Below are positions 7,375 through 15,633 of a DNA stretch of 39,503 bases, one piece after another. The notes under the pieces are model-generated. The model did not search any database. It had not been told where the DNA came from and saw only the letters and a list, made by a program, of their open reading frames with translations. Source of the DNA: an uncultured Gammaproteobacteria bacterium (GTDB lineage: Bacteria > Pseudomonadota > Gammaproteobacteria > Enterobacterales > Succinivibrionaceae); the NCBI GenBank assembly GCA_900315395.1, contig OMZC01000012.1, positions 1 to 39,503 of the forward strand, in the 5' to 3' direction. The stretch's first letter is position 1. The number at the start of each line of letters is the position of its first letter. The position numbers were made by a program, and so were the translations under genes.

Positions 7375-8448
7375 ATGAATTACGAAAAGTTAATCACCAA
7401 ACACGTACAAAAGCTTGTACCTTATCAGTCTGCTCGTCGTATTGGTGGTCATGGTCATAACTTCTTAAATGCCAATGAGTCTCCAAAGAGTGAAGGTTAC
7501 TTCTTAAACTCATCAAGCTTAAACCGCTATCCTGAGTGTCAGCCTGAAGAGTTAGTTGAGCGCTATGCTGATTATGCTGGTGTTCACAAGACTCAGGTTA
7601 TTGCAACTCGTGGTTCTGATGAGGCTATTGGTCTTATCGTTCGTACTTTCTGCGAACCTGGCAGTGAAGGAATCTTAATTGCTCCTCCTACCTACGGTAT
7701 GTACGAAGTTGCAGCTAGCACCAATGACGCATTAGTGGCTGTTGCAGAGCGTAATGCTGATTTTTCATTAGACGCTGAGCACTTAATTGATGGTGTAAAG
7801 AATGCTAATTTCACAGTAAAAGCAGTCTTTATTGACAGTCCAGCTAATCCTTTAGGAATTGTATTCCCTAAAGATGAGCTCATTAAGTTATTAAAAGCAC
7901 TACCTGATACTCTAATCGTTCTTGATGAGGCTTATATCGAGTTTGCATCTAAAGAAGACGATTTAACCTATCTTGTAAATGAGTATGAGAACTTAATCGT
8001 AACTAGAACTCTGTCAAAAGCATTTGCCCTAGCAGGTATTCGCTGTGGTTTTGCTATTGCAAATGAGAACGTCATCAAGGCAATGCTAAAGGTTATCGAT
8101 CCATACCCTATCTGCGATCCTGTTGCTCAAATTGCTGTACAGGCTCTATCAGATCATGGCGTTGAAATGACCAAAGAGAGAGCTTTAAAGTGCAACGAAA
8201 GACGTGAGAAGCTAGAAGCAGATCTTAAGGCACTACCTTTTGTTAAAAAGATCTTTGCTTCATTTGGTAACTTCTTATTAGTAGAGTTCACTGATGGTCC
8301 AGCAGTATTTAATGCTATGGCTCAAAAAGGCGTGATCTTACGTTCATTTGAGACTAAGAAAGGTCTTAAAAACTGTATCCGTATTTCAATCGGTTCTGAT
8401 GCTGAATTAGAAGAGTTGATGCGTTACTTAAAGGCACTGGAGATTTAA
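7375..8448 (+). CDS. hisC: Histidinol-phosphate aminotransferase
   Basis: PLP enzyme converting imidazole-acetol phosphate and glutamate to histidinol phosphate. 357 residues, fold type I: NANESP near the N-terminus, substrate Tyr in PPTYGMYE, Asn in DSPANPLG, Asp-Ala-Tyr in VLDEAYIEF, PLP-lysine in TRTLSKAFALAG, and Arg in CIRISIG for the substrate carboxylate or phosphate. AGGAG lies 7 bases before the ATG, 12 bases after hisD. Confidence 0.96.
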   Translation: MNYEKLITKHVQKLVPYQSARRIGGHGHNFLNANESPKSEGYFLNSSSLNRYPECQPEELVERYADYAGVHKTQVIATRGSDEAIGLIVRTFCEPGSEGILIAPPTYGMYEVAASTNDALVAVAERNADFSLDAEHLIDGVKNANFTVKAVFIDSPANPLGIVFPKDELIKLLKALPDTLIVLDEAYIEFASKEDDLTYLVNEYENLIVTRTLSKAFALAGIRCGFAIANENVIKAMLKVIDPYPICDPVAQIAVQALSDHGVEMTKERALKCNERREKLEADLKALPFVKKIFASFGNFLLVEFTDGPAVFNAMAQKGVILRSFETKKGLKNCIRISIGSDAELEELMRYLKALEI

Positions 8449-8449
8449 C

Positions 8450-9553
8450 TTGAAAAAGTACCTTTTTATCGACCGTGATGGAACTTTGGTTACAGAGCCT
8501 GAGGATTACCAGGTTGATGCTCTGTCAAAAGTAAAATTTGAGAAAAATGTAATACCTGCCCTTTTAAAATTAAAAGAGCATGGTTTTACTTTTGTTATGG
8601 TATCTAATCAGGATGGTTTGGGTACTGACTCATTTCCATTAAATACCTTTACTCCAGCTCATGAGCTTATCTTAAATACCTTAGAGAGTCAGGGAATCGA
8701 CTTTGAACAGGTTTTAATCTGTCCTCATAAGTCCGAGGATCACTGCTCATGTAGAAAGCCTGAACTGGGTCTTGTGATGTCTTATCTAAAAGATACCTCT
8801 TGGGATAGAGAAAACTCTTATTTCATTGGTGACAGAGAAACTGATGTAAAGATGGGTAAAAACATGGGAATTACTCCTATCCAATATAATCCTAAGACTA
8901 TGTCTTGGGATAAGATAGCAGATTCTCTTACTACCCTACATCGTGTTGCAACAGTTGAAAGAAATACCCGTGAAACCCAGATCTCAATTACTGTTGATCT
9001 TGATCATGCAGGTCAATCTAGCTTCGATACAGGCATTGGTTTCTTTGATCATATGCTCGATCAAATCGCAACTCATGGTGGTTTCTCAATTAGAGCTAAA
9101 GTAAAAGGCGATCTCTATGTTGATGATCACCATACCATTGAAGATACAGGTATTGCTTTAGGTCAGGCTATTTTAAAAGCATTAGGCGACAAACGAGGCA
9201 TCGGCAGATTCGGTTTCGTACTGCCAATGGATGAAGTTTACGCTAAAGTCTTTGCTGATTCTTTAGATGATGACAATGTAACGGTTGCTTTGGATATCTC
9301 CGGTCGACCTCACGTAAAGTTTGATTTTGATGCTGAGTTTACCCGTGATAAGGTAGGTCAGATGTCTGCTCAAATGGTGCCTCATTTCTTTGAGTCATTA
9401 TCAGTAGCCTTAGGACTTACCCTACATATGTACGTATCTGAAGGCAACGCTCATCATCAGATTGAAGCTCTATTCAAAGCTTTTGGTCGTGCACTAAGAG
9501 TAGCTTTAGCTCGTCATGGCAATGAATTACCATCTTCAAAAGGAAAGCTCTAA
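8450..9553 (+). CDS. hisB: Bifunctional histidinol-phosphatase / imidazoleglycerol-phosphate dehydratase, TTG start
   Basis: Enterobacterial-type fused HisB. Residues 1-160 are the HAD phosphatase: nucleophile motif DRDGT at 8-12, zinc ligands in CPHKSEDHCSC (91-101), and GDRETDVKMG. Residues about 165-367 are the dehydratase with the metal motifs DHMLDQ, DDHHTIEDT and NAHHQIEALFKA, and the end LPSSKG. The start codon is TTG one base after the hisC stop, with GGAG 7 bases upstream. It has 367 residues against 355 in E. coli; the difference is an acidic insertion near residues 263-279, between LPMDE and ALDISGRPH. Catalytic motifs are unaffected. Confidence 0.96.
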   Translation: MKKYLFIDRDGTLVTEPEDYQVDALSKVKFEKNVIPALLKLKEHGFTFVMVSNQDGLGTDSFPLNTFTPAHELILNTLESQGIDFEQVLICPHKSEDHCSCRKPELGLVMSYLKDTSWDRENSYFIGDRETDVKMGKNMGITPIQYNPKTMSWDKIADSLTTLHRVATVERNTRETQISITVDLDHAGQSSFDTGIGFFDHMLDQIATHGGFSIRAKVKGDLYVDDHHTIEDTGIALGQAILKALGDKRGIGRFGFVLPMDEVYAKVFADSLDDDNVTVALDISGRPHVKFDFDAEFTRDKVGQMSAQMVPHFFESLSVALGLTLHMYVSEGNAHHQIEALFKAFGRALRVALARHGNELPSSKGKL

Positions 9554-9555
9554 TC

Positions 9556-10164
9556 ATGAAGATTTACATCATTGATACAGGCTCTGCTAATCTAAATTCA
9601 GTAGTTCAGGCATTCAAGAGATTAGGCTATGAAGCTGTAATTTCATCTGATACTGAGCAAATGAAAGATGCTGACAGACTGGTTTTACCAGGTGTTGGTA
9701 CAGCATGTGCTGTTATGGATGGTATTGAGAAATTTAAACTTTATGATTTTATTCTCAATACTAAAAAGCCTCTTTTAGGCATTTGCTTAGGTATGCAGAT
9801 CCAAGCTACCGATTCATCTGAAGTTCCATTAAACGTTAAAGATGAAGTGATCAAATGCTTAGATATTGTGCCTTCTCATGTAGTAAAAATTCCTGATACA
9901 GGTTTACGTTTACCACATATGGGATGGAATACGGTTCATCATACTGATCATCCTTTATTTGATGGTATCAAGCAGGATGCTTATTTCTATTTTGACCACT
10001 CTTTTGCTATGCAGGTAGGTCAATATACCATTGGCACTACTGAGTACGGTGTACCTTTCTCATCTGCTATCGGTCGAGACAACTTTATGGGTGTTCAGTT
10101 CCACCCTGAGAAGTCATCTCAGGCGGGTGAAAAACTGTTAAGTAATTTCATTAACAATTTCTAG
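9556..10164 (+). CDS. hisH: Imidazole glycerol phosphate synthase, glutaminase subunit
   Basis: Class I glutamine amidotransferase that feeds ammonia to HisF. The catalytic triad is visible: Cys in LLGICLGMQ and His/Glu in GVQFHPEKSS. The oxyanion strand is in LVLPGVGT. The length of 202 residues is normal. It begins 2 bases after hisB and ends 8 bases before hisA. Confidence 0.96.
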   Translation: MKIYIIDTGSANLNSVVQAFKRLGYEAVISSDTEQMKDADRLVLPGVGTACAVMDGIEKFKLYDFILNTKKPLLGICLGMQIQATDSSEVPLNVKDEVIKCLDIVPSHVVKIPDTGLRLPHMGWNTVHHTDHPLFDGIKQDAYFYFDHSFAMQVGQYTIGTTEYGVPFSSAIGRDNFMGVQFHPEKSSQAGEKLLSNFINNF

Positions 10165-10172
10165 GAGCAATC

Positions 10173-10907
10173 ATGATTATTCCTGCTTTAGATCTTTCAG
10201 GTGGACACGTAGTTCGCTTAAAACAGGGCGATTTTGCTCAGAAAACTGTTTTTAATGTCGATCCAATCAAAAGAATTTTTGATGCTGCAAATCAGGGTGC
10301 AGAGCTTATTCACATCGTCGATTTAGACGGTGCTAAAGATCCGATTTACAGACAGAGAGCTTTAATCTCAAAGATTGTTAAAGCCTCCCCTCTTCCAATT
10401 CAGACTGGTGGTGGTATCCGTTCAGCTTTTGATATTGAGAATCTTTTAAATCTTGGGGTTGAAAGAGTAGTTGTAGGCTCTGTAGCTGTTAAACACCCTG
10501 AATTGGTTCGTGGCTGGTTGAACTACTTCGGTCCTGAGCACTTCACTTTAGCTTTAGATGTACGTCTGAATGACGGTGTACCTTATGTAGCTACTCACGG
10601 TTGGCTTAAGACCTCTAATACCACTTTAGATCAGATCTTAAGACACTACCTGCCATATCACATCGAGCACGTATTAGTAACAGATATCAGCCGTGACGGC
10701 ATGATGAAGGGAGCTAATAACAACCTCTATGCTCAGTTATACAAGAAATACCCTGATTTAGACATCATCGCATCAGGTGGAATTTCATCTCTTGCTGATA
10801 TTGAGGCTGTTGCAAAAGCAGGAGCTCATTCTGTAGTTCTCGGCAGATCATTACTAGAAGGCAAGTTTAGCGTTGAGGAGGCTGTTAAATGCTGGCAAAA
10901 CGCATAA
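10173..10907 (+). CDS. hisA: ProFAR isomerase
   Basis: Phosphoribosylformimino-AICAR-P isomerase, a (beta/alpha)8 barrel of 244 residues. The N-terminal catalytic Asp lies in [11 protein letters not shown], the second catalytic Asp in [12 protein letters not shown], and the phosphate loops in QTGGGIRS and [13 protein letters not shown] precedes the ATG. Its end overlaps the start of hisF by 19 bases, so the two are probably translationally coupled. Confidence 0.96.
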   Translation: MIIPALDLSGGHVVRLKQGDFAQKTVFNVDPIKRIFDAANQGAELIHIVDLDGAKDPIYRQRALISKIVKASPLPIQTGGGIRSAFDIENLLNLGVERVVVGSVAVKHPELVRGWLNYFGPEHFTLALDVRLNDGVPYVATHGWLKTSNTTLDQILRHYLPYHIEHVLVTDISRDGMMKGANNNLYAQLYKKYPDLDIIASGGISSLADIEAVAKAGAHSVVLGRSLLEGKFSVEEAVKCWQNA

Positions 10908-11662
10908 TTCCATGTCTTGATGTGCGTGATGGCGTAGTAGTTAAAGGAGTTCAGTTCCGTAACCACGAAGTTATGGGCTCAATCATCGATTTAGCTAAAC
11001 GCTATGCTGACGAAGGTGCTGACGAATTAGTTTTCTATGATATTACCGCATCGTCAGATAACCGCCGTGTGGATAAATCATGGGTTGCAAAGGTAGCTGA
11101 GGTTATTAACATTCCATTTGCTGTAGCAGGTGGTATTAAGTCAGTTGAAGATGCTAGAACCATCTTAGCTTATGGCGCTGATAAGATCTCTATTAACTCA
11201 CCAGCTTTAGCTGATCCTGAACTTATCACAAGACTTGCTGATAAGTTTGGAGTGCAATGCGTTGTAGTTGGTATTGATACTTACTTTAATGCTGAGAACA
11301 ATCAATATCAGGTAAAACAGTATACTGGTGATGTATCACGTACTGTAACTACAGCCTGGAATACTTTAGATTGGGTAAAAGAAGTTCAAAAGCGTGGCGC
11401 TGGTGAAATCGTTTTGAATATGATGAATCAAGACGGTATGAGAAAAGGCTACGATCTAGAGCAGTTAAAAAAGGTACGTGAAATCTGTAAAGTACCTTTA
11501 ATTGCCTCAGGTGGTGCTGGCACCATGGAGCACTTCTATGAAGCCTTCGAAGTTGCTCACACTGATGGCGCACTAGCAGCTTCAGTATTCCATAAAGGCA
11601 CTATTCATATTCCAGAGCTTAAGACCTATTTAAGATCAAAAGGAGTTTGCATCCGTGATTAG
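10889..11662 (+). CDS. hisF: Imidazole glycerol phosphate synthase, cyclase subunit
   Basis: Uses ammonia from HisH to make imidazole glycerol phosphate and AICAR. 257 residues, beta/alpha barrel. Catalytic Asp 11 lies in [10 protein letters not shown] and the second (about 130) in VVGIDTYFN; phosphate loops are in AVAGGIKS and IASGGAG. It starts inside hisA, with TTGAGGAGG upstream, and its last 8 bases overlap hisI. Confidence 0.97.
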   Translation: MLAKRIIPCLDVRDGVVVKGVQFRNHEVMGSIIDLAKRYADEGADELVFYDITASSDNRRVDKSWVAKVAEVINIPFAVAGGIKSVEDARTILAYGADKISINSPALADPELITRLADKFGVQCVVVGIDTYFNAENNQYQVKQYTGDVSRTVTTAWNTLDWVKEVQKRGAGEIVLNMMNQDGMRKGYDLEQLKKVREICKVPLIASGGAGTMEHFYEAFEVAHTDGALAASVFHKGTIHIPELKTYLRSKGVCIRD

Positions 11663-12059
11663 ATATTTTCATGGCTTTCAAAGCATTGATGAATTAGATT
11701 TTGAAAAAGTTGATGGTTTAATGCCAGCTATTGTTCAAGATTGCCAGACAGGTCAGGTACTAATGATGGGTTACATGACCAAAGAATCTTTACAAAAAAC
11801 CTTAGATACTGGCTTTGTAACTTTCTTCTCAAGAACCAGACAGAAGCTATGGACTAAAGGTGAGGAATCAGGTCATTTCTTACATATGAGATCAATTACC
11901 TGTGATTGTGATAAAGACACTTTACTGGTTTTGGCTCGTCCTGATGGTCCTACTTGCCACAAGGGAACTACAAGTTGCTTTGATGAGTCTCCTTTAGCAG
12001 ATGCAACCTCACGTTACATCTCAGGCAATCCTTTAAAAGATTACAACTTTGTAAAGTAA
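11655..12059 (+). CDS. hisI: Phosphoribosyl-AMP cyclohydrolase, HisI only (no HisE domain)
   Basis: Opens the purine ring of phosphoribosyl-AMP. The start is GTG inside the hisF end, with AGGAG 9 bases upstream. The metal motif CDCDKD and cysteines in [12 protein letters not shown] are intact. In enterobacteria this gene encodes a fused HisI-HisE protein of about 200 residues; here it stops at 134, just where the linker to HisE would begin. The bases after the stop run straight into the hairpin at 12072-12089, so this does not look like a frameshifted fusion. The pyrophosphohydrolase step must be encoded elsewhere or done by another enzyme. Confidence 0.93.
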   Translation: MIRYFHGFQSIDELDFEKVDGLMPAIVQDCQTGQVLMMGYMTKESLQKTLDTGFVTFFSRTRQKLWTKGEESGHFLHMRSITCDCDKDTLLVLARPDGPTCHKGTTSCFDESPLADATSRYISGNPLKDYNFVK

Positions 12060-12071
12060 TCCACATGAATG

Positions 12072-12089
12072 GCCTTCACAAATGAAGGC
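12072..12089 (+). terminator. Probable end of the his operon; describes gap 12060-12367
   Basis: GCCTTCA (12072-12078) and TGAAGGC (12083-12089) form a 7-bp stem with a CAAA tetraloop, 13 bases after hisI; the sequence after it (ATCTTATT) is a modest T-tract. The rest of the 308-base gap to 12367 is A/T-rich and non-coding, holding the two hairpins before the TerC gene (12259-12299). Confidence 0.65.
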
Positions 12090-12258
12090 TATCTTATTCT
12101 CACTACTGTTTAAGTCTTGCTGTTTGTTGCATATCTAACTTACCTTTTCTTGCAACGCTTCATCTTGACTCACATCGTCTTGTTTTTCGTTATCTTGATT
12201 TGATCTTTATCTGATTATTACGCACGAGTATGTGATCTTTTTGTAAGTATTTGCACAA

Positions 12259-12299
12259 GTTAGCTTTAGCTGACAAATCTTACCTTATACTAAGGGTAA
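12259..12299 (+). promoter_or_regulatory. Two adjacent hairpins upstream of the TerC-family gene
   Basis: GTTAGC/GCTGAC (12259-12264, 12269-12274, one G-U, loop TTTA) is followed by the imperfect palindrome at 12280-12299 (TTACCTTA against TAAGGGTAA). They lie 70-110 bases before the start codon. TerC/Alx genes are often controlled by the manganese yybP-ykoY riboswitch; I looked for its GGGGAGTAG core and did not find it. These could be an operator or a leader structure of another kind. Confidence 0.3.
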
Positions 12300-12367
12300 A
12301 TTTAGTTGTATTATATGTCCCCGATTAAAAATGCTTAATAAATGATGCATTACACTAAGGACTAACA

Positions 12368-13387
12368 ATGGAACACACACCTCATATTGGCTTAGAACCA
12401 GAGTCAATTGCTATCTTTACCCTTCTTGCAATTGCAGGTCTTTTAATTGACCTATGGGCACATCGTGCTGACAAGCCAATTTCACTTAAAGCTGCTACTT
12501 TCTGGTCTCTATTCTGGGTGGCTGTGGGCGCTGCTTTTGGTGGATTTATGTATGTTCATTTCTCACCTGAAGTTGCATCTTTATACTTTGCAGGCTATGC
12601 CTTTGAAATGGCCCTGTCTGTTGATAACCTCTTTGCTATCATGGCTGTATTTGCCTGGTTTGGTATTAAATCAGGATTTACTCACCGCGTATTATATTGG
12701 GGTGTTTTAGGTGCTGTAGTATTCAGACTTATCTTTGTGTTAATCGGTACAGGCTTATTCTCATTAGGAGCTTATGTTGAGTTTGTCTTTGCCTTTATGG
12801 TGGCACTCTCAGCTGTACTTATGATTAAGAAGAAAGATAACGATGGTATGTCTGATTTTTCTAATCACCCAGCTTATAAGTTTGTTAAGTTCTTTGTTCC
12901 TCTATATCCAAAATTAGTAGGTCACAACTTCTTTGTATCAAATTCACATGTACAAGAAGAACTAAAAAAAGAAGAGAACAAGCACATTGTTCTAAAGAGA
13001 AAAGGTCTCGTTTATGCTACACCTCTATTTTTATGTCTAGCTATTGTAGAGACCTCTGATGTGATGTTTGCTTTTGACTCAGTACCTGCTGTAATTGCTG
13101 TATCTAAAGATCCATTCATCGTTTACTCTTGTATGATTTTTGCTATCTTAGGGTTACGTTCTATGTACTTTATCCTAGATGCTCTAAGAAACGCTTTAGT
13201 TTATCTTGAGAAAGCTGTAATCGTGCTTCTGTTCTTCGTAGCATTTAAACTTGCAGCATCTGCTTCATTACAGCTATTTGGAGTAGGTTTTGAAATTGAT
13301 GTGTACACATCCTTAATCGTGATTGCTGTTGCTCTATCAACAGGTGTGATTGTAAGTTTAATCTTTGGAAAGAATGCTAAATCTTGA
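12368..13387 (+). CDS. TerC/Alx-family integral membrane protein
   Basis: 339 residues with about nine hydrophobic segments. The family hallmark is the membrane-embedded acidic set: EMALSVDNLFA (about residue 80) and, in the second half, VETSDVMFAFDSVPA with ATPLFL before it and LRSMYFIL after it. Alx and related proteins are linked to manganese export and to metallation of secreted proteins; in other bacteria they are linked to tellurite resistance. The manganese role is likely by family, not shown here. It is a single gene ending at a bidirectional terminator. A shorter out-of-frame ORF inside it is a shadow. Confidence 0.9.
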   Translation: MEHTPHIGLEPESIAIFTLLAIAGLLIDLWAHRADKPISLKAATFWSLFWVAVGAAFGGFMYVHFSPEVASLYFAGYAFEMALSVDNLFAIMAVFAWFGIKSGFTHRVLYWGVLGAVVFRLIFVLIGTGLFSLGAYVEFVFAFMVALSAVLMIKKKDNDGMSDFSNHPAYKFVKFFVPLYPKLVGHNFFVSNSHVQEELKKEENKHIVLKRKGLVYATPLFLCLAIVETSDVMFAFDSVPAVIAVSKDPFIVYSCMIFAILGLRSMYFILDALRNALVYLEKAVIVLLFFVAFKLAASASLQLFGVGFEIDVYTSLIVIAVALSTGVIVSLIFGKNAKS

Positions 13388-13458
13388 TAGTTTTATCAGG
13401 CTATTTTTCAAGCAAATTTTTTAGCGTGCTTAGCTATATAAAGCTCAAGATACAAAAA

Positions 13459-13501
13459 AGCAGGATCAATCTCTAGGTAAATACCTATTATTGATCCTGC
13501 T
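13459..13501. terminator. Bidirectional terminator between convergent genes
   Basis: AGCAGGATCAAT (13459-13470) and ATTGATCCTGCT (13490-13501) pair perfectly over 12 bp. An A-run on the left and a T-run on the right make it work for the TerC gene on + and the unknown gene on -. Confidence 0.9.
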
Positions 13502-13556
13502 CTTTTTTATGTTCTAGCTTATGTAAAGTTATTTAATCTCTGATGTTTGTCTTCAA

Positions 13557-14444
13557 TTAGTCTGTTAATAAGATCTTATTTACAAGATCTCTATCTTCAG
13601 GATTGGTAATAGAAGCTGCTGCGTCGTAGATAATTCTACCAAACTTACATGCATCCACTGGATTTGCTCTGTCTAAATCATCAGCTGCTCTTTGAAGTCT
13701 TGCTTTCAAGCCTGAAGGCTGTTTGTTAAGTTCTTCATCGATTGCATCTGCTAATAAAGCCTGGACTTTTTCCTTTTCACCTGCGGTAACTTCAACTCTC
13801 TTAGGATTGTCTCTGATTTCAGCTTTAAAGGCATTTCTTAATGATGATAAGTAACCTGCGTATTCATCATCAGTCATCTGATTAAAGGCTCTAGATGAAC
13901 CTGACTGGAAAGAGCTTGAAGCAAATAACCTTCTGTCGCCGTTTACAAACATCTTGCAGTCACGTGGAGATAGAGTCTTAACTAAGTATCTGTTAAACAC
14001 CATGCTCTTTTCTCTGTCTTCAGGAGTTAAACGTCTTAAGCCCTGTAAGCTTAAAGCGTTGAAGATCTGCATTGAGGTTGCAATCCATACAGATTTGTTC
14101 TTATTCTCTTTCTTGTTTTCAAATAGACCTTTCTTATCTAATGCGTTAGTTAAGTAGTCAATCATTTCATCATCAAAGAGCTCTTTGTAATGATTCTTTA
14201 ATAGCTCCTTTTTGCTGTCTGAGAACTTGTAACCTGAAGCCATCTGATCAAGATATTTATCGGTTGTAACTACAGTTTTAATGGTCTCTTTAAACTGCTC
14301 TTGAGGAGTTGTAGGGCCTCCCATAAAGAAAACCACGGCAATAACAACAATTACTGCTGCTACAACTGCGCCGATTAATGCTTGAAGAGTGCTCTTTGGT
14401 AAGTTATTTAACTTTGAAGTTATCTGCTCAATAATCTTATTCAT
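13557..14444 (-). CDS. Unknown protein with one N-terminal membrane anchor
   Basis: 295 residues that I do not recognise. Residues about 20-41 (LQALIGAVVAAVIVVIAVVF) form one membrane helix; the short N-terminal part should be cytoplasmic and the rest periplasmic. The large domain is hydrophilic and mostly helical by appearance, rich in Lys/Asp/Glu, with two cysteines (CKMF near 167 and ACKFG near 264) that could form a disulfide. No enzyme motif is visible. It has no good ribosome-binding site and lies 35 bases after the macrodomain gene stop on the same strand, so the two may be co-transcribed. Confidence 0.75.
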   Translation of the reverse strand: MNKIIEQITSKLNNLPKSTLQALIGAVVAAVIVVIAVVFFMGGPTTPQEQFKETIKTVVTTDKYLDQMASGYKFSDSKKELLKNHYKELFDDEMIDYLTNALDKKGLFENKKENKNKSVWIATSMQIFNALSLQGLRRLTPEDREKSMVFNRYLVKTLSPRDCKMFVNGDRRLFASSSFQSGSSRAFNQMTDDEYAGYLSSLRNAFKAEIRDNPKRVEVTAGEKEKVQALLADAIDEELNKQPSGLKARLQRAADDLDRANPVDACKFGRIIYDAAASITNPEDRDLVNKILLTD

Positions 14445-14479
14445 AATAGTTATTTTTTAAATATTCCTAGTTTTGTTTG

Positions 14480-15319
14480 CTAGAACAAATTTATATTAAA
14501 GAAAGGATGAAGATCGCCTTTCTTTTCCTCGTGAGGAGTGAGCAGATTATCATATATTATACAATCGCGCTCTTGTGGCACGAAAAAGATCACTTTTAGA
14601 TCATTTGCAGGATCTTTTAAGAAAGATAAAACAGTATCAACTGCAACTTTAGCAGCTTTCTGCATTGAAAAGCCTAATGTGCCTGTAGCAATTGGAGTAA
14701 ACACAATTGATTTACAACCGCGCTCTTTAGCAATTGTCAAAGCTCCTTTGTAACACTTTTCTAAGTTTGCAATATCATCTTGAGTTACCTCAAAGGTAAC
14801 CTTAGGTCCTACTACATGAATGACAATACCATATGGAAGATTGTAAGCTCCTGTTGCAATTGCACAGCCTGCTGGAGCATCTCTACCCTGCATTAAAGAC
14901 GCACACTCAAATCTTAACTGTAAACCTGCTGCTGAATGAAGTGCATTATCAGGACAATTGTGACCTGCCTGTTTACAGCCTAATAAATTAGGTTCAGCAC
15001 TATTTACGACAGCATCGGCTTTAAATGCAGTGATGTCACCTGAGTATACGTAGACATTCTTGTTGATAAGGCATGGCTTTAATGAGCTTACATCAGTTAA
15101 TTGTTTTTCAGACAGTTCCTGCTGCAGTAATTCGTCTTGTAATGCAAAGAACTCTTCTGGAAGTGGATTTTTCTCTGAATGCATGTTCATAAGACCTCTT
15201 AAAAGAGCTCTTTGAGCAAAATAATCCTTTGAAAAGTCTTCGATTTGTCCTTTTAGATTGGGAATGTACTCAACTAAGATTTCAATTAGACGTGAAACTG
15301 CCTGTTCTTTTTGAAACAT
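14480..15319 (-). CDS. Zinc-type macrodomain protein, putative ADP-ribosyl hydrolase
   Basis: 279 residues. Residues about 88-260 form a macrodomain: GDIT at 94-97, VVNSAEPNLLGC, the zinc motif GC-x4-H-x-C (C115, H120, C122), then DNALHSAAGLQLR, and IATGTLGFSMQKAA for the phosphate loop. The zinc motif and the roughly 85-residue helical N-terminal region are those of Zn-Macro proteins, known mostly from Firmicutes and fungi, which remove ADP-ribose from proteins. There they often sit with a SirTM sirtuin and a lipoylated GcvH-L; neither is present here. AAGGAG precedes the ATG. Substrate unknown. Confidence 0.88.
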   Translation of the reverse strand: MFQKEQAVSRLIEILVEYIPNLKGQIEDFSKDYFAQRALLRGLMNMHSEKNPLPEEFFALQDELLQQELSEKQLTDVSSLKPCLINKNVYVYSGDITAFKADAVVNSAEPNLLGCKQAGHNCPDNALHSAAGLQLRFECASLMQGRDAPAGCAIATGAYNLPYGIVIHVVGPKVTFEVTQDDIANLEKCYKGALTIAKERGCKSIVFTPIATGTLGFSMQKAAKVAVDTVLSFLKDPANDLKVIFFVPQERDCIIYDNLLTPHEEKKGDLHPFFNINLF

Positions 15320-15633
15320 TAACTTTCTCCTTATATTGATGCATGAATTATATAGGCTTATATATGCTGTTTGTAAAAGTTATTAAATAGATCCGTCATT
15401 GTGCAGGCATAAGCTAATAAGCTGTTTTTTCAAAAGATTTCATAAATAAAATCTTTGTCTGCCAAGACATCGCTATTATGCTTCTACTTATATTTATCTT
15501 GGATAAGGTATCTACAACCTTGAAGCTAGTCTAAAGCTTGATACTTATCTTTATCTTATAAAGCCCTTGAAAATATAAGCGCAAATCCCCATGTGTAGAT
15601 GAGTAAACTAGGATCAAAAAGGTATTTAACATC
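15320..15633. promoter_or_regulatory. Divergent promoter region between the macrodomain and Lon genes
   Basis: The 314-base gap drives both directions. On -, TATAAT (15352-15347) with a weak -35 fits the macrodomain gene. An 8-bp inverted repeat AAAGATTT/AAATCTTT (15433-15440 and 15449-15456) and a small GTCT/AGAC hairpin (15457-15468) lie mid-gap; their role is unknown. The heat-shock promoter for Lon is given separately. No coding sequence seen. Confidence 0.6.
15566..15594 (+). promoter_or_regulatory. Sigma-32 heat-shock promoter of the Lon gene
   Basis: CTTGAAA (15566-15572), a 14-base spacer, then CCCCATGT (15587-15594) is a full match to the E. coli sigma-32 consensus (CTTGAAA, 11-16 bases, CCCCATNT). 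The start codon lies 39 bases downstream, leaving a short 5' leader. Confidence 0.85.

Noticed and set aside
12230..12367. yybP-ykoY manganese riboswitch before the TerC/Alx-family gene
   Set aside because: The family often has one, but the GGGGAGTAG core and its partner loop are not present; only two unrelated hairpins are seen.
12447..12710. 87-residue hydrophobic ORF inside the TerC-family gene
   Set aside because: Out-of-frame shadow of a membrane protein gene; the main frame has conserved motifs throughout.
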